The notes below the pieces were generated by a model. That model saw only the letters and a program-made list of their open reading frames with translations. It was not told the origin of the DNA and searched no databases. This document shows, piece by piece, positions 1-8,576 of a stretch of 10,118 nt of DNA (its first letter is position 1; the number at the start of each line of letters is the position of its first letter). This DNA comes from Methylocystaceae bacterium (GTDB lineage: Bacteria; Pseudomonadota; Alphaproteobacteria; Rhizobiales; Beijerinckiaceae). Made by a program: the position numbers and the translations under genes. Where the stretch lies: positions 1 to 10,118 of the forward strand of contig PLZT01000229.1 in NCBI GenBank assembly GCA_003152255.1, read 5' to 3'.

Positions 1-1338
<1,338 letters not shown>

Positions 1339-1424
1339 GTCAGACTCTTAGCCTGGCCTTGAGCGGCGGACTCGGCGAATGATCCAGCGGCCGGGCCTCG
1401 CGCCCGCGCAACCGAGGGCGGCGC

Positions 1425-1441
1425 GTCATTCGGGCAATGAC
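1425..1441 (-). other. Hairpin directly after the carrier protein stop codon
   Basis: A perfect 6-bp inverted repeat, GTCATT/AATGAC, with loop CGGGC lies between the carrier protein stop codon (1445-1443) and the ligase start (1338). No T-run follows on the minus strand, so full termination is unlikely. It may set a carrier:ligase ratio by partial termination or by protecting a processed 3' end. Confidence 0.35.
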
Positions 1442-1442
1442 T

Positions 1443-1694
1443 TCACGCAACGGCTTTTTCCGAAGTCAGTTCCGTCAAGCAGGCCGATATGGCGGCTATC
1501 GACGAAAAGCTCTTTCTGTTCAGCATCCGGTCCGGAAACTCGACGCCTAATTGTTCTTCGAGCGCGAGCATAAGCTGAACCACGGTAAAGGAAGCGAGGC
1601 CCGCGCCGAATAAATCCGCGGTATCATCGAGAGTCGCGGCCGGCACGGAAAGCCGGCCATGTTGATCAAGGGCTTGCCTGATAAGGAGCTGCAT
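1443..1694 (-). CDS. Aminoacyl carrier protein (acyl-carrier-protein-like, phosphopantetheine-binding)
   Basis: Small acidic carrier of the PP-binding family, 83 residues from the chosen start. The attachment site is in DLFGAGLASFTVVQLML, where Ser35 should receive 4'-phosphopantetheine. Helix-rich flanks with LALEEQLGVEFPDRMLNRKSF (about 43-63) are typical of the carriers that partner amino acid:[carrier protein] ligases, and such a ligase is the next gene. The amino acid would be held as a thioester for a downstream reaction not encoded here. An ATG at 1724 would add ten residues (MLPCGRIEDE) but has no ribosome site. The ATG at 1694 is preceded by AGAGGA at ideal spacing, and homologues begin near it, so I chose 1694. 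The family is sure. The specific role as partner of the ligase is inferred from adjacency and sequence type, as opposed to the fatty-acid AcpP, which has a different DSLD-type site. Confidence 0.92.
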   Translation of the reverse strand: MQLLIRQALDQHGRLSVPAATLDDTADLFGAGLASFTVVQLMLALEEQLGVEFPDRMLNRKSFSSIAAISACLTELTSEKAVA

Positions 1695-1736
1695 CTCATC
1701 CTCTATGCGACCACAAGGTAGCATCCCGTTGAGGAA

Positions 1737-1764
1737 ACGATAGCCCCGACCTCTCCATTTGCAA
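1737..1764 (-). promoter_or_regulatory. Weak candidate promoter of the carrier-ligase pair
   Basis: On the minus strand TTGCAA (1764-1759), 16 bases, then TATCGT (1742-1737) match the sigma70 boxes at 4 of 6 positions each. A start near 1730 would leave a leader of about 36 bases before the ATG at 1694 but almost none before the ATG at 1724, which fits the shorter carrier protein. The evidence is weak on its own. Confidence 0.3.
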
Positions 1765-1769
1765 CAAAT
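1757..1769. promoter_or_regulatory. Palindrome in the divergent control region
   Basis: ATTTG-CAA-CAAAT is a perfect 5-bp inverted repeat around three bases, in an AT-rich patch between the carrier gene and the divergent gumC-like gene. It overlaps the candidate -35 box of the carrier operon. Its position suits an operator for a dimeric regulator; which regulator is unknown. Confidence 0.3.
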
Positions 1770-1857
1770 TTACGAAGAAAGGTAAACGCCGACAAACGCG
1801 CGAGGCGATCGTGTCTCCTTGAAGTTTCAAGGCCGAGCGGCCCCGCAAAACCCTTTC

Positions 1858-1877
1858 TTAACCATGAAAACGATAAT
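1858..1877 (+). promoter_or_regulatory. CtrA-type TTAACCAT motif with GATAAT -10-like box
   Basis: TTAACCAT (1858-1865) matches the short CtrA-binding motif of alphaproteobacteria. GATAAT (1872-1877) follows, a 5 of 6 match to a -10 box. No good -35 box is present at 16-18 bp, as is common for activator-dependent promoters, though the motif lies nearer the -10 box than usual. Transcription from here would start near 1884, leaving a leader of about 58 bases before the ATG at 1942. Confidence 0.35.
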
Positions 1878-1941
1878 CTCCGGGTCGACGGGACGCTTCG
1901 AAATCAGACAGTCACAACGGCGCTCGAACGGACGACTTGGC

Positions 1942-4092
1942 ATGTTGGATTATCGCGGCGGAGCCAAGAACGACTCTGATCCGACGCCTTCGCTCCGCAA
2001 TGGATCGGAAGACAGGAAATTCGCGCTCCCCGAGGCATGGCGTCTGGCGTGGCGGCGCAAGGGCTTGATTCTCACGCTCGCGATGTTGGGCGCGCTCCTT
2101 GGCTTCGTCGCGACCAAGACGCTCACGCCGCGCTATGTCGCGACCGCGCAAATATATCTTGATCCACACGGACTGCCTGGCCTCGAGAAGGAAGACTCCG
2201 CGTCGCACGAAGATTCGACCGGCTTCATAAACTTCGTCGAGACCCAGGCGAAAATTCTGACCTCCCGCGTCGTGCTGGAGCGCGTCGTAACCAAGGAAAG
2301 ACTTGCGACCGATCCCGAATTCGCCGGCGGCGGCGGCTTGTTGAGCAAGCTCTTTGGACGGCCGCCTTCTTCCGCGGGCGACTCCGAGGGCGCGCTCAAC
2401 GCCGAGCGAACTCTCGCTCAGCGCATCGTGATCCGTCGCCCCGAACGCACGTTCATCATCGAGATCTCGGCGACGAGCAGCAGCCCTGAAAAGGCGGCCC
2501 GAATCGCGAACGGCGTCGCTCAAGCGTATAACGACGTGCGTCTCTCCATGCAGACGGAAGCCGCCAAGCAGGCCACGAACTCCTTCAGCGCCAGTCTCGG
2601 CGAGATGCGCGACCGGCTGCTCGCCGCCGAGCGGCAGGTCGAGGACTACAAGGCCGCGAACGGGCTCGTGGGCACGCGGGAGCAATATGTCGACGAGCAA
2701 AGTCTCAAGGAGCTCAATCAACAATTGAGCTATGCGCGCGCGCGGCTCGAGGACGCGCGCGCGCGCTTTGAACTGCTCAGGCGCGCCCGCGCGTCAAACG
2801 CCGATCTTGGCATGCTGACGGCGACGCTGAACGCGCCGAGCCTGACCAATTTGCGCGCGCAGCAGACGGCCGCGCTCGAAAAAATCGCCGAGCTTTCCGC
2901 GGAGCTAGGCCCCAGGCATCCGAGCGTGAAAAACGCCGAGGCCCGGGTGAACGAACTGCGTCGCCTCATCGACATCGAACTTGAGCGCATTCGCGCCTCC
3001 AGCAGCAAGGATTTCGAACAGGCTCGCAATGTCGAGGAACGATTGCGGCGCGACGTGGAGCAATTGCGCGAGCGCGCGCTCGTCGCCGCTCAAGCCTCCG
3101 TCAAGCTGCGCGACCTGGAACGTGAAGTCGACGTCAATCGCGGCGTGTATCAGTCGTTCTTCGCGCGCTCGCGCCAGACCGAGGAAGCGCAGCCGAGCAA
3201 TCTGATGAGCACTCACATCGTCACGACCGCGACGCCGCCGGCCGCGCGCAGCTTTCCTCCCAGCGCGGGCTTGATGATGGCGGCGGGCTTCGTGCTGGGT
3301 GGGCTGCTCGGCGGCGCGCTGAGTCTATTGCTCGAAATGCGAAACGACGCCGGTCGAACGAAGTTGACCTCCGCCCCAAACGATGAAGCCGCGCGCGAGC
3401 CGACGCGGTTTACGATCACCGACGCGACGCGATTCACCATTCGTCCCTCCTTCGGCCCGCGATCGCGGATCGAATTGGCTCGCCTGGGGATACCGGTCGC
3501 GAGCCGTCCAGACGACGGAAGCGAAATCGACGCCATCGCCTCTCATTTGCAGTCGCTGATCGACGACTCCGACGAACCGCAAATTTTCGCCGTCGTCGGC
3601 GAGACCAAGGATCATGCGCGAACAATCATGTCGATCAACCTCGCCTTGGCGCTGAGTTCGGCGGGGCTCGACATCGCCCTGGTCGACGCGGACCCGAAAG
3701 ACGCCGTGCTCGGCTCCTTCGTCGATCGGGAAGCCGGCGCTTTGGAAGACGGCCCTGATTTCGTCGTTCAAACGCGCGAGGAGGTGATCCTCGCCCTTCC
3801 GAATAACAACGCCGCCAAACCCAATGGCGCGTCGAGGAACAGGATAATGCGCGGGTTGCTGCGGGGCGAGATGGGACGACTCGACGCGATCATTTGCGAT
3901 GGCGCGTTCGACGATCCAAATGCGTTCGAACAGATAAACTGGGTCGTTCCGGTGCTAGGCGCGCAAGCCGACGAGCGCGCGGCCCTCTCCCTTCTACCCG
4001 AAGCGCTCGCAAAAAGAACGGCGTTGATCGTGCGTTTCGAATACACGAACCCTTGGGCGGGAGAAGGCGCGAAGCTGAGCAAAACCGCCTGA
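1942..4092 (+). CDS. GumC/Wzz-type exopolysaccharide export protein with degenerate tyrosine-kinase domain
   Basis: Inner-membrane polysaccharide co-polymerase that controls chain length and export of an exopolysaccharide. The 716 residues show: transmembrane helix 1 (about 41-61, GLILTLAMLGALLGFVATK); a periplasmic Wzz domain; long coiled coils (about 222-286 and 304-415) with the family LGPRHPSV and LEREVDVNRGVYQSFF (GNVR-type) signatures; an SFPPSAG proline motif; helix 2 (about 443-464); and a cytoplasmic P-loop-like domain (about 549-716). That last domain looks inactive as a BY-kinase. Where PGxGKST is expected it has TKDHART, Walker A' survives as VDAD (581-584), and there is no C-terminal tyrosine cluster. 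Start: ATG at 1864 and TTG at 1819 are in frame, but 1864-1941 uses rare codons (ATA, AGA, TCA, CGA) and lacks a ribosome site. ATG 1942 follows GGACGA and a GATAAT box, so it is preferred, not proven. The nearby glycosyltransferase and sugar genes fit a polysaccharide role. Confidence 0.88.
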   Translation: MLDYRGGAKNDSDPTPSLRNGSEDRKFALPEAWRLAWRRKGLILTLAMLGALLGFVATKTLTPRYVATAQIYLDPHGLPGLEKEDSASHEDSTGFINFVETQAKILTSRVVLERVVTKERLATDPEFAGGGGLLSKLFGRPPSSAGDSEGALNAERTLAQRIVIRRPERTFIIEISATSSSPEKAARIANGVAQAYNDVRLSMQTEAAKQATNSFSASLGEMRDRLLAAERQVEDYKAANGLVGTREQYVDEQSLKELNQQLSYARARLEDARARFELLRRARASNADLGMLTATLNAPSLTNLRAQQTAALEKIAELSAELGPRHPSVKNAEARVNELRRLIDIELERIRASSSKDFEQARNVEERLRRDVEQLRERALVAAQASVKLRDLEREVDVNRGVYQSFFARSRQTEEAQPSNLMSTHIVTTATPPAARSFPPSAGLMMAAGFVLGGLLGGALSLLLEMRNDAGRTKLTSAPNDEAAREPTRFTITDATRFTIRPSFGPRSRIELARLGIPVASRPDDGSEIDAIASHLQSLIDDSDEPQIFAVVGETKDHARTIMSINLALALSSAGLDIALVDADPKDAVLGSFVDREAGALEDGPDFVVQTREEVILALPNNNAAKPNGASRNRIMRGLLRGEMGRLDAIICDGAFDDPNAFEQINWVVPVLGAQADERAALSLLPEALAKRTALIVRFEYTNPWAGEGAKLSKTA
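2711..2766 (+). repeat. Two tandem perfect hairpins inside the gumC-like gene
   Basis: AGCTCAAT/ATTGAGCT (2711-2718 and 2724-2731, loop CAACA) is followed two bases later by an all-GC stem. In that stem an 11-base GCGC run (2734-2744) can pair with the 13-base CGCG run at 2754-2766 around a 9-base loop. The alternating G/C tracts could also adopt left-handed Z-DNA. The protein read through them is coiled coil rich in Ala-Arg (ARARLEDARAR). Confidence 0.6.
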
Positions 4093-4117
4093 AGTCTTGG
4101 CGGCCGCGACGACGCGT

Positions 4118-6433
4118 CTATTTCGATCCCGTCTTGGAGGCGCGCATCGCCGCCAGCAATGCGTCGCCCAACGCGCCGCCGGCCGCCGCCGGTTTTCCGC
4201 GCGGCGTTTCGAATTGGCGTTTTCCGGTCGGCGCGTCGGCGCGTCCGGCTCCTTGAGGGCGCGGCGCCGCTTCGTCGTCAAGCCGCATGCTGAGAGCTAT
4301 TCGCTTGCGCGGGGCGTCCACCTCCAGGACTTTCACGCGCACGATGTCTCCGGGTTTGGCGACGCTGCGCGGATCCTTGATGAAGGTCTTCGACATGGCC
4401 GATATATGCACGAGTCCGTCCTGATGCACGCCGATGTCGACAAAGGCGCCGAAGGCCGCGACATTGGTGACGACGCCCTCGAGAATCATTCCGGGCTTGA
4501 GGTCGGAAAGTTTTTCGACGCCCTCTTGAAAGGTCGCGGTCTTGAAGGCGGGACGAGGATCCCGGCCCGGCTTCTCCAGTTCCGCGAGCACGTCGGCCAC
4601 TGTCGGCAAGCCGAATTTTTCGTCCACGAATTGCGAGGCGTTTAGAGCCCGCAAGGTCGCGACGTCGCCGATGAGCGACTTAATGTCTTTCTTGGTCGCG
4701 GCGAGAATGCGTCGCACCAGCGGATAGGCTTCGGGATGCACGCCGGAACGGTCGAGCGGATCGTCGCCGTCGATCACCCGCAAGAAGCCCGCGCTTTGCT
4801 CGAACGCCTTGGGTCCGAGGCGCGGCACTTCCTTCAGCGCGGCGCGGCTGCGCAGCGATCCCTTGGCGTCGCGAAAGGCGGCGATATTGGCGGCCAGCAA
4901 TTCGCCAATGCCGGAAACGCGGGCGAGCAGCGGCGCCGAGGCCGTGTTGACATCGACGCCGACCGCGTTGACGCAATCTTCGACCACGGCGTCGAGCGAG
5001 CGGGACAGTTTGGCTTCGGAGACATCGTGTTGATATTGACCGACGCCGATGGATTTGGGGTCGATCTTCACGAGTTCCGCGAGCGGGTCCTGCAAACGCC
5101 GCGCGATCGAGGCGGCGCCGCGCAGCGACACGTCGAGATCGGGCAATTCGCGCGAGGCGTATTCGGAAGCCGAATAGACCGAGGCGCCCGCTTCCGACAC
5201 AACGATCCTGGTCAGTTTCAGTTCGGGATTCCTGGCGATCAGTTCGCCGGCCAATTTGTCGGTCTCGCGCGAGGCCGTGCCATTGCCGATCGCGATGAGT
5301 TCGACCTTGTGCTCGCGCGCGAGCCTGCCCAGCAGGCCCAAGGCTTCATCCCAGCGCCGCTGCGGTTCATGCGGATAGACAGCCGTGGTGGCCACGATCT
5401 TGCCGGTCTTGTCGACGACGGCGACCTTGACGCCGGTGCGAAACCCGGGGTCGAGTCCCAGCGTCGCTCTTGTTCCGGCCGGGGCGGCGAGCAAGAGCGC
5501 GCGTAAATTGCTGGCGAAGACGTTGATCGCTTCCTCCTCGGCCAGCCGAAACAATCTCGCGCGCGCGTCCACGCCTAGGTGCAGCTCGATCTTGGTGCGC
5601 CACGCCCAGCGCACGGTCTCGGCGAGCCAGCGATCGCCGGGGCGTCCGCGATCCTCGATCGAAAAGCGCCGCGCGATTCGACTCTCATAGCCGCCGGCGC
5701 CGGGCTCCGATTCGGGGATCATTTCGAGATCGAGAAACTCCTCCTTCTCCCCGCGAAACAACGCCAAAATGCGATGCGAGGGAAGCTTGGTCAGCGGCTC
5801 GGAAAAATCGAAATAATCCGAGAACTTCACGCCCGAATTTTCCTTGCCTTCGCGCACCTTCGATTTCAGAGCGCCTTGCGACCAGAACGCCTCGCGCAAC
5901 GCGCCGATCAGATCCGCGTCCTCGGCGAAGCGCTCCACCAGAATGGCGCGCGCGCCTTCCAGCGCCGCCTCCACCGTCGCGACATTCTTGTCGGCGTTGA
6001 CGAAGGGCGCCGCCTGCGTTTTTGGATCTTGCTCCGGCTTGGAGAGCAGCGCGTCGGCGAGCGGCGCCAATCCGCTTTCGATGGCGATCTGCGCCTTGGT
6101 GCGCCGCTTGGGTTTGAACGGAAGATAAATATCCTCCAGGCGCGCCTTATTGTCGGCGTCCAGAATCAGCGCGCGAAGCGAGTCGTTAAGTTTGCCCTGC
6201 GCCTCGATCGATTCGAGAATGACCTTGCGGCGCTCCTCCAACTCGCGCAAATAACGCAACCGCTCGTCGAGGCGGCGCAGCTGCGTGTCGTCGAGCGTGC
6301 CGGTCGCCTCCTTGCGGTAGCGGGCGATGAAAGGCACGGTCGAGCCGCCGTCCAGCAAAGCGACCGCCGCCTCCACCTGCCAAGGTTGCGCGGCGAGTTC
6401 CGCGCTGATGCGCTCGATTATGCTGGTGGTCAT
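4118..6433 (-). CDS. tex: Tex, RNA-binding transcription accessory protein with S1 domain
   Basis: Conserved housekeeping protein (bacterial relative of eukaryotic Spt6) that binds nucleic acid and acts with the transcription machinery. The 771 residues match the family's usual length and domain order. An N-terminal Tex region carries [17 protein letters not shown] (33-49) and [13 protein letters not shown] (102-114). A YqgF/RNase H-like fold begins at [18 protein letters not shown] (about 320-340). A helix-hairpin-helix region spans about 485-560 ([15 protein letters not shown] and [11 protein letters not shown]). An S1 domain (about 644-713) contains [18 protein letters not shown] and ends in [10 protein letters not shown] low-complexity basic tail closes the protein. 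The ATG at 6433 has GGGATAA upstream and begins the typical N-terminus. The gene converges on the gumC-like gene with 25 bp between stops and no clear terminator hairpin there. It lies between polysaccharide genes but is not expected to share their function. Confidence 0.97.
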   Translation of the reverse strand: MTTSIIERISAELAAQPWQVEAAVALLDGGSTVPFIARYRKEATGTLDDTQLRRLDERLRYLRELEERRKVILESIEAQGKLNDSLRALILDADNKARLEDIYLPFKPKRRTKAQIAIESGLAPLADALLSKPEQDPKTQAAPFVNADKNVATVEAALEGARAILVERFAEDADLIGALREAFWSQGALKSKVREGKENSGVKFSDYFDFSEPLTKLPSHRILALFRGEKEEFLDLEMIPESEPGAGGYESRIARRFSIEDRGRPGDRWLAETVRWAWRTKIELHLGVDARARLFRLAEEEAINVFASNLRALLLAAPAGTRATLGLDPGFRTGVKVAVVDKTGKIVATTAVYPHEPQRRWDEALGLLGRLAREHKVELIAIGNGTASRETDKLAGELIARNPELKLTRIVVSEAGASVYSASEYASRELPDLDVSLRGAASIARRLQDPLAELVKIDPKSIGVGQYQHDVSEAKLSRSLDAVVEDCVNAVGVDVNTASAPLLARVSGIGELLAANIAAFRDAKGSLRSRAALKEVPRLGPKAFEQSAGFLRVIDGDDPLDRSGVHPEAYPLVRRILAATKKDIKSLIGDVATLRALNASQFVDEKFGLPTVADVLAELEKPGRDPRPAFKTATFQEGVEKLSDLKPGMILEGVVTNVAAFGAFVDIGVHQDGLVHISAMSKTFIKDPRSVAKPGDIVRVKVLEVDAPRKRIALSMRLDDEAAPRPQGAGRADAPTGKRQFETPRGKPAAAGGALGDALLAAMRASKTGSK

Positions 6434-6463
6434 GCGATTATCCCGATTCGAAGACGAACCCGC

Positions 6464-6492
6464 TTTTTAGCGCAGAATCGCCTGGAGTTGAA
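6464..6492 (-). promoter_or_regulatory. Weak candidate promoter of tex
   Basis: In the 128-bp gap between the epimerase stop and the tex start, minus-strand TTCAAC (6492-6487) and TAAAAA (6469-6464) are 17 bases apart. They match the sigma70 boxes at 3 and 4 of 6 positions. The same gap holds two short inverted repeats: GGATTG/CAATCC at 6532-6551, which may mark the end of the epimerase transcript but has no T-run, and CGATTC/GAATCG at 6444-6480. Confidence 0.28.
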
Positions 6493-6561
6493 AGCCTCCG
6501 GAAAACAGCTGTGGAAAGCATGGCGCCCGAGGGATTGCCGCGACCCAATCCGACTATTTTC

Positions 6562-7614
6562 TCAACGGGAAGGCTTCCACCCATTCCAGAGCGCGGTTCG
6601 CAGAATCGATTCGTCGAGCGACACCGTGCGCGTCACGCCGAGATCGCGCTCGATCGCCACGGTCGAAGGCGTGTAGCGCCCCGGATTCCAACCCGCGTCG
6701 GCCGCGCCGAGAATCTTGTAGTCGCCGTCTCCGATCAACGCGGCGACGCGGGCGGCGAGTTGTCCAATGGTCACGGACTCGCTGGACCCGACATTATAGG
6801 CGCGGCCCGCTTCTCCGCGCGTGAGCAATCGCAACAGCCAAACCACGAGATCGCCAGCATAGAGATAGGAACGGCAGGCTCGTCCGTCGCCTTGCGCGAC
6901 GACCGCGCGGCCGCGCATGGCGTCGTTGATGAAATTGCCGGCCGCGAAATGCGCGTCGAGCGTCTGATAGGGACCGAGCACGGCGAAGATGCGCGCGATC
7001 GAGATCTGGGCGCCAAATTGCTTGGCGTAGAGCGTGCAAAGCATTTCAGCGGCGCGCTTGGCCTCCGCGTATGAATTCACTGGGGCGCCGCAATCCGGCG
7101 CGCCCATCCATCGCTCGTCGACGTGAGTCATGTCCGGGGGTTGACGGCCATATACCGCGCCGGAGCTGAGTTGAAGAAAACGCCGGGCTTTGCTGGCGAC
7201 GGCAAAATCCAGCGCCCGACGCGTGCCGCCGATGACGCTGTCGAACATCCGCAGTGGATCCTCGGCGTTGAGCTTCGCGCTCGCGTCGGCGGCCGCGTGA
7301 ACGACATGCGTGAACTCGCCATCCGGGAAGTCGAAGTTCAGGACATCTCCGGTCAGGAATGTGAACCCGCGATGCTCGGCGAGATGCGGAGCCTTCCTTC
7401 GGAAGGCGTCGACGCTTCGAGTCAAAATTGTCGTTCGCAACCGTAGCCCGAGACGTTGCTCGGCATGACGAAGACATTCGAGCAGCCAACAGCCGATGAA
7501 GCCCGTTCCTCCGGTGATGAACAGGCGTCCGCCATCGAGCCCAAGAAGATCATCCCGGGCAAGATCAATGACCGCTTCGAGATCCTGCGAAAATGCCCAG
7601 CCTCGAGTTTCCAT
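6562..7614 (-). CDS. NAD(P)-dependent nucleotide-sugar epimerase/dehydratase (extended SDR)
   Basis: Extended short-chain dehydrogenase that would oxidise, epimerise or dehydrate an NDP-activated sugar in the cytosol. Over 350 residues it has the dinucleotide-binding GGTGFIG (35-41) after a beta strand, a conserved acidic residue in GDV (Asp90), HAAAD (106-110), the catalytic Ser in LSSGAVYG (Ser150/Ser151) and the YxxxK pair Tyr182/Lys186. The C-terminal half has YNVGSSESVTIGQLA, typical of sugar-nucleotide epimerases and of dTDP-glucose dehydratase or UDP-glucuronate decarboxylase relatives. About 30 residues precede the first strand, a slightly long N-terminus. The start codon lies 5 bp after the HAD phosphatase stop with no strong ribosome site, which suggests translational coupling and one operon. 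The exact reaction and substrate cannot be assigned from motifs; a modified sugar for a surface glycan is inferred from the methyltransferase and glycosyltransferase nearby. Confidence 0.9.
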   Translation of the reverse strand: METRGWAFSQDLEAVIDLARDDLLGLDGGRLFITGGTGFIGCWLLECLRHAEQRLGLRLRTTILTRSVDAFRRKAPHLAEHRGFTFLTGDVLNFDFPDGEFTHVVHAAADASAKLNAEDPLRMFDSVIGGTRRALDFAVASKARRFLQLSSGAVYGRQPPDMTHVDERWMGAPDCGAPVNSYAEAKRAAEMLCTLYAKQFGAQISIARIFAVLGPYQTLDAHFAAGNFINDAMRGRAVVAQGDGRACRSYLYAGDLVVWLLRLLTRGEAGRAYNVGSSESVTIGQLAARVAALIGDGDYKILGAADAGWNPGRYTPSTVAIERDLGVTRTVSLDESILRTALWNGWKPSR

Positions 7615-7619
7615 CGCCG

Positions 7620-8336
7620 CTAGGCCGATTTGGTTTGTTCGACCAGGCCGCGATCAAGGCCAAAGCCATGTGGCGCGGCAAACGCCGGCTTCGCTCCCGG
7701 TTCAAGGATCGACGCGACTTCGCCAAGCGCATTGAACACGCGAAACGCCTTCGCGCGATCCACGCCGTCGTCATAGCCGCCGGTAAAAAATGCGAAGCGA
7801 ACATTCGCCGCGTCGGCGGTTCGTTGATCCACGGCGCTGTCGCCAATCATCAACGCCGTATCGGTCTCTCCACCCAGTCGAGACAGCGCATATGTTAAGG
7901 GAGCTGGATCCGGCTTGCTCTTGTCGAGCGTGTCTCCTCCGACGATGGTTCCAAAGAAGCGAATGAGTCCAGTTTCGTCCAGCAGCTTGTGACAAAGCCG
8001 TTGCGGCTTGTTGCTGCAAATCGCGAGGCGGCGGCCCGCGTCGGTCAACTGCTGCAGCAGTTCCCGCGCGCCCGGGAACACGCTTTCCATGGGCGTGGGA
8101 AGCTCATGGTAGCGGCGGCGAAATTCGTCGAGCAGCGCGCCGACCGCTTCCGGACCGGCCTCGAGGGCGTGACCAACAAGATAGTTTCCGCCTCTGCTGC
8201 TCCAGACGCGATAGCAGTCGGAACCTAAAGGCGCGAGACCCTTTTCGAGACGCATCGAATTGAGGATGTCGCCCACGAGCGAAGCGCTTTCGATGAGCGT
8301 CCCGTCGAGATCGAAGGCGATGGTTTTGACGATCAT
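7620..8336 (-). CDS. HAD-superfamily phosphatase (phosphoglycolate phosphatase-like)
   Basis: Haloacid dehalogenase-type hydrolase of 238 residues with all four motifs. These are the nucleophile and general acid in FDLDGTLIES (Asp9, Asp11), motif II in ICSNKP (Ser108), motif III Lys141 in DKSKPDP, and motif IV GDSAVD (Asp166, Asp170). A helical cap lies between motifs I and II (about 15-88), as in the Gph/beta-phosphoglucomutase group, so a small phosphorylated metabolite or sugar phosphate is the likely substrate. Start: the ATG at 8336 puts DLDGT at residue 9, as usual; an in-frame ATG at 8363 would add nine residues, and neither has a strong ribosome site. The open frame continues further upstream but lacks family sequence there. 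The gene ends 5 bp before the epimerase. Phosphoglycolate salvage is an alternative role, but the tight pairing favours sugar-phosphate dephosphorylation in glycan precursor synthesis; this is inference. Confidence 0.88.
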   Translation of the reverse strand: MIVKTIAFDLDGTLIESASLVGDILNSMRLEKGLAPLGSDCYRVWSSRGGNYLVGHALEAGPEAVGALLDEFRRRYHELPTPMESVFPGARELLQQLTDAGRRLAICSNKPQRLCHKLLDETGLIRFFGTIVGGDTLDKSKPDPAPLTYALSRLGGETDTALMIGDSAVDQRTADAANVRFAFFTGGYDDGVDRAKAFRVFNALGEVASILEPGAKPAFAAPHGFGLDRGLVEQTKSA

Positions 8337-8518
8337 CGTTTTTAGTCCCGGGAGCGCGGCCATGTTTCGAGAAGAGAGGCCGTCCCATTTTGCGTCGAAC
8401 GGGAGAACGGATCGCCGAACATGCGAGGGGAATCGGCGCCTTTCAGGTTTATGCGACGCATCGCGAATTTCCCCGCCGCGCGGCGTGCGCTCGCCTCGCG
8501 CCATAGCCAGTGGAACGG

Positions 8519-8537
8519 CGTTAACGCGGCGTTAACG
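8519..8537. promoter_or_regulatory. CtrA-type double palindrome (TTAA-N7-TTAAC)
   Basis: CGTTAACG occurs twice, separated by CGG, forming an exact TTAA-N7-TTAAC spaced by one helical turn (TTAA at 8521-8524 and 8532-8535). This is the consensus of the alphaproteobacterial response regulator CtrA and reads the same on both strands. It lies in the 240-bp gap between the methyltransferase stop (8577) and the HAD start (8336), about 185 bp upstream of the latter, so the phosphatase-epimerase pair is the likely target. The site also forms an 8-bp stem with a 3-base loop. I see no clear -10 box at the usual distance, and nothing else identifiable in this gap. Confidence 0.5.
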
Positions 8538-8576
8538 ACCGTTAGGGAACAGCGGCTCGCGTTGATCGCCGCGCCA

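Noticed and set aside
1392..1406. CGGGC/GCCCG hairpin between carrier protein and ligase
   Set aside because: Only a 5-bp stem in very GC-rich DNA with no T-run; expected by chance.
4093..4117. Bidirectional terminator between the convergent gumC-like gene and tex
   Set aside because: Only 25 bp, with no stem-loop plus T-run visible on either strand.
4097..5506. Several plus-strand frames (182 and 256 codons) opposite the 3' half of tex
   Set aside because: Antisense to the S1, helix-hairpin-helix and YqgF coding parts of tex; no family resemblance of their own.
5579..6676. A 365-codon open frame on the plus strand opposite tex
   Set aside because: High-GC shadow frame fully antisense to the strongly conserved tex gene, with no recognisable domain and an Arg/Ala/Gln-rich composition.
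8337..8504. N-terminal extension of the HAD protein by 56 codons
   Set aside because: The added residues are Arg/Pro-rich and unlike the family; the normal start places DLDGT at residue 9, and the extension would run towards the CtrA-type site.
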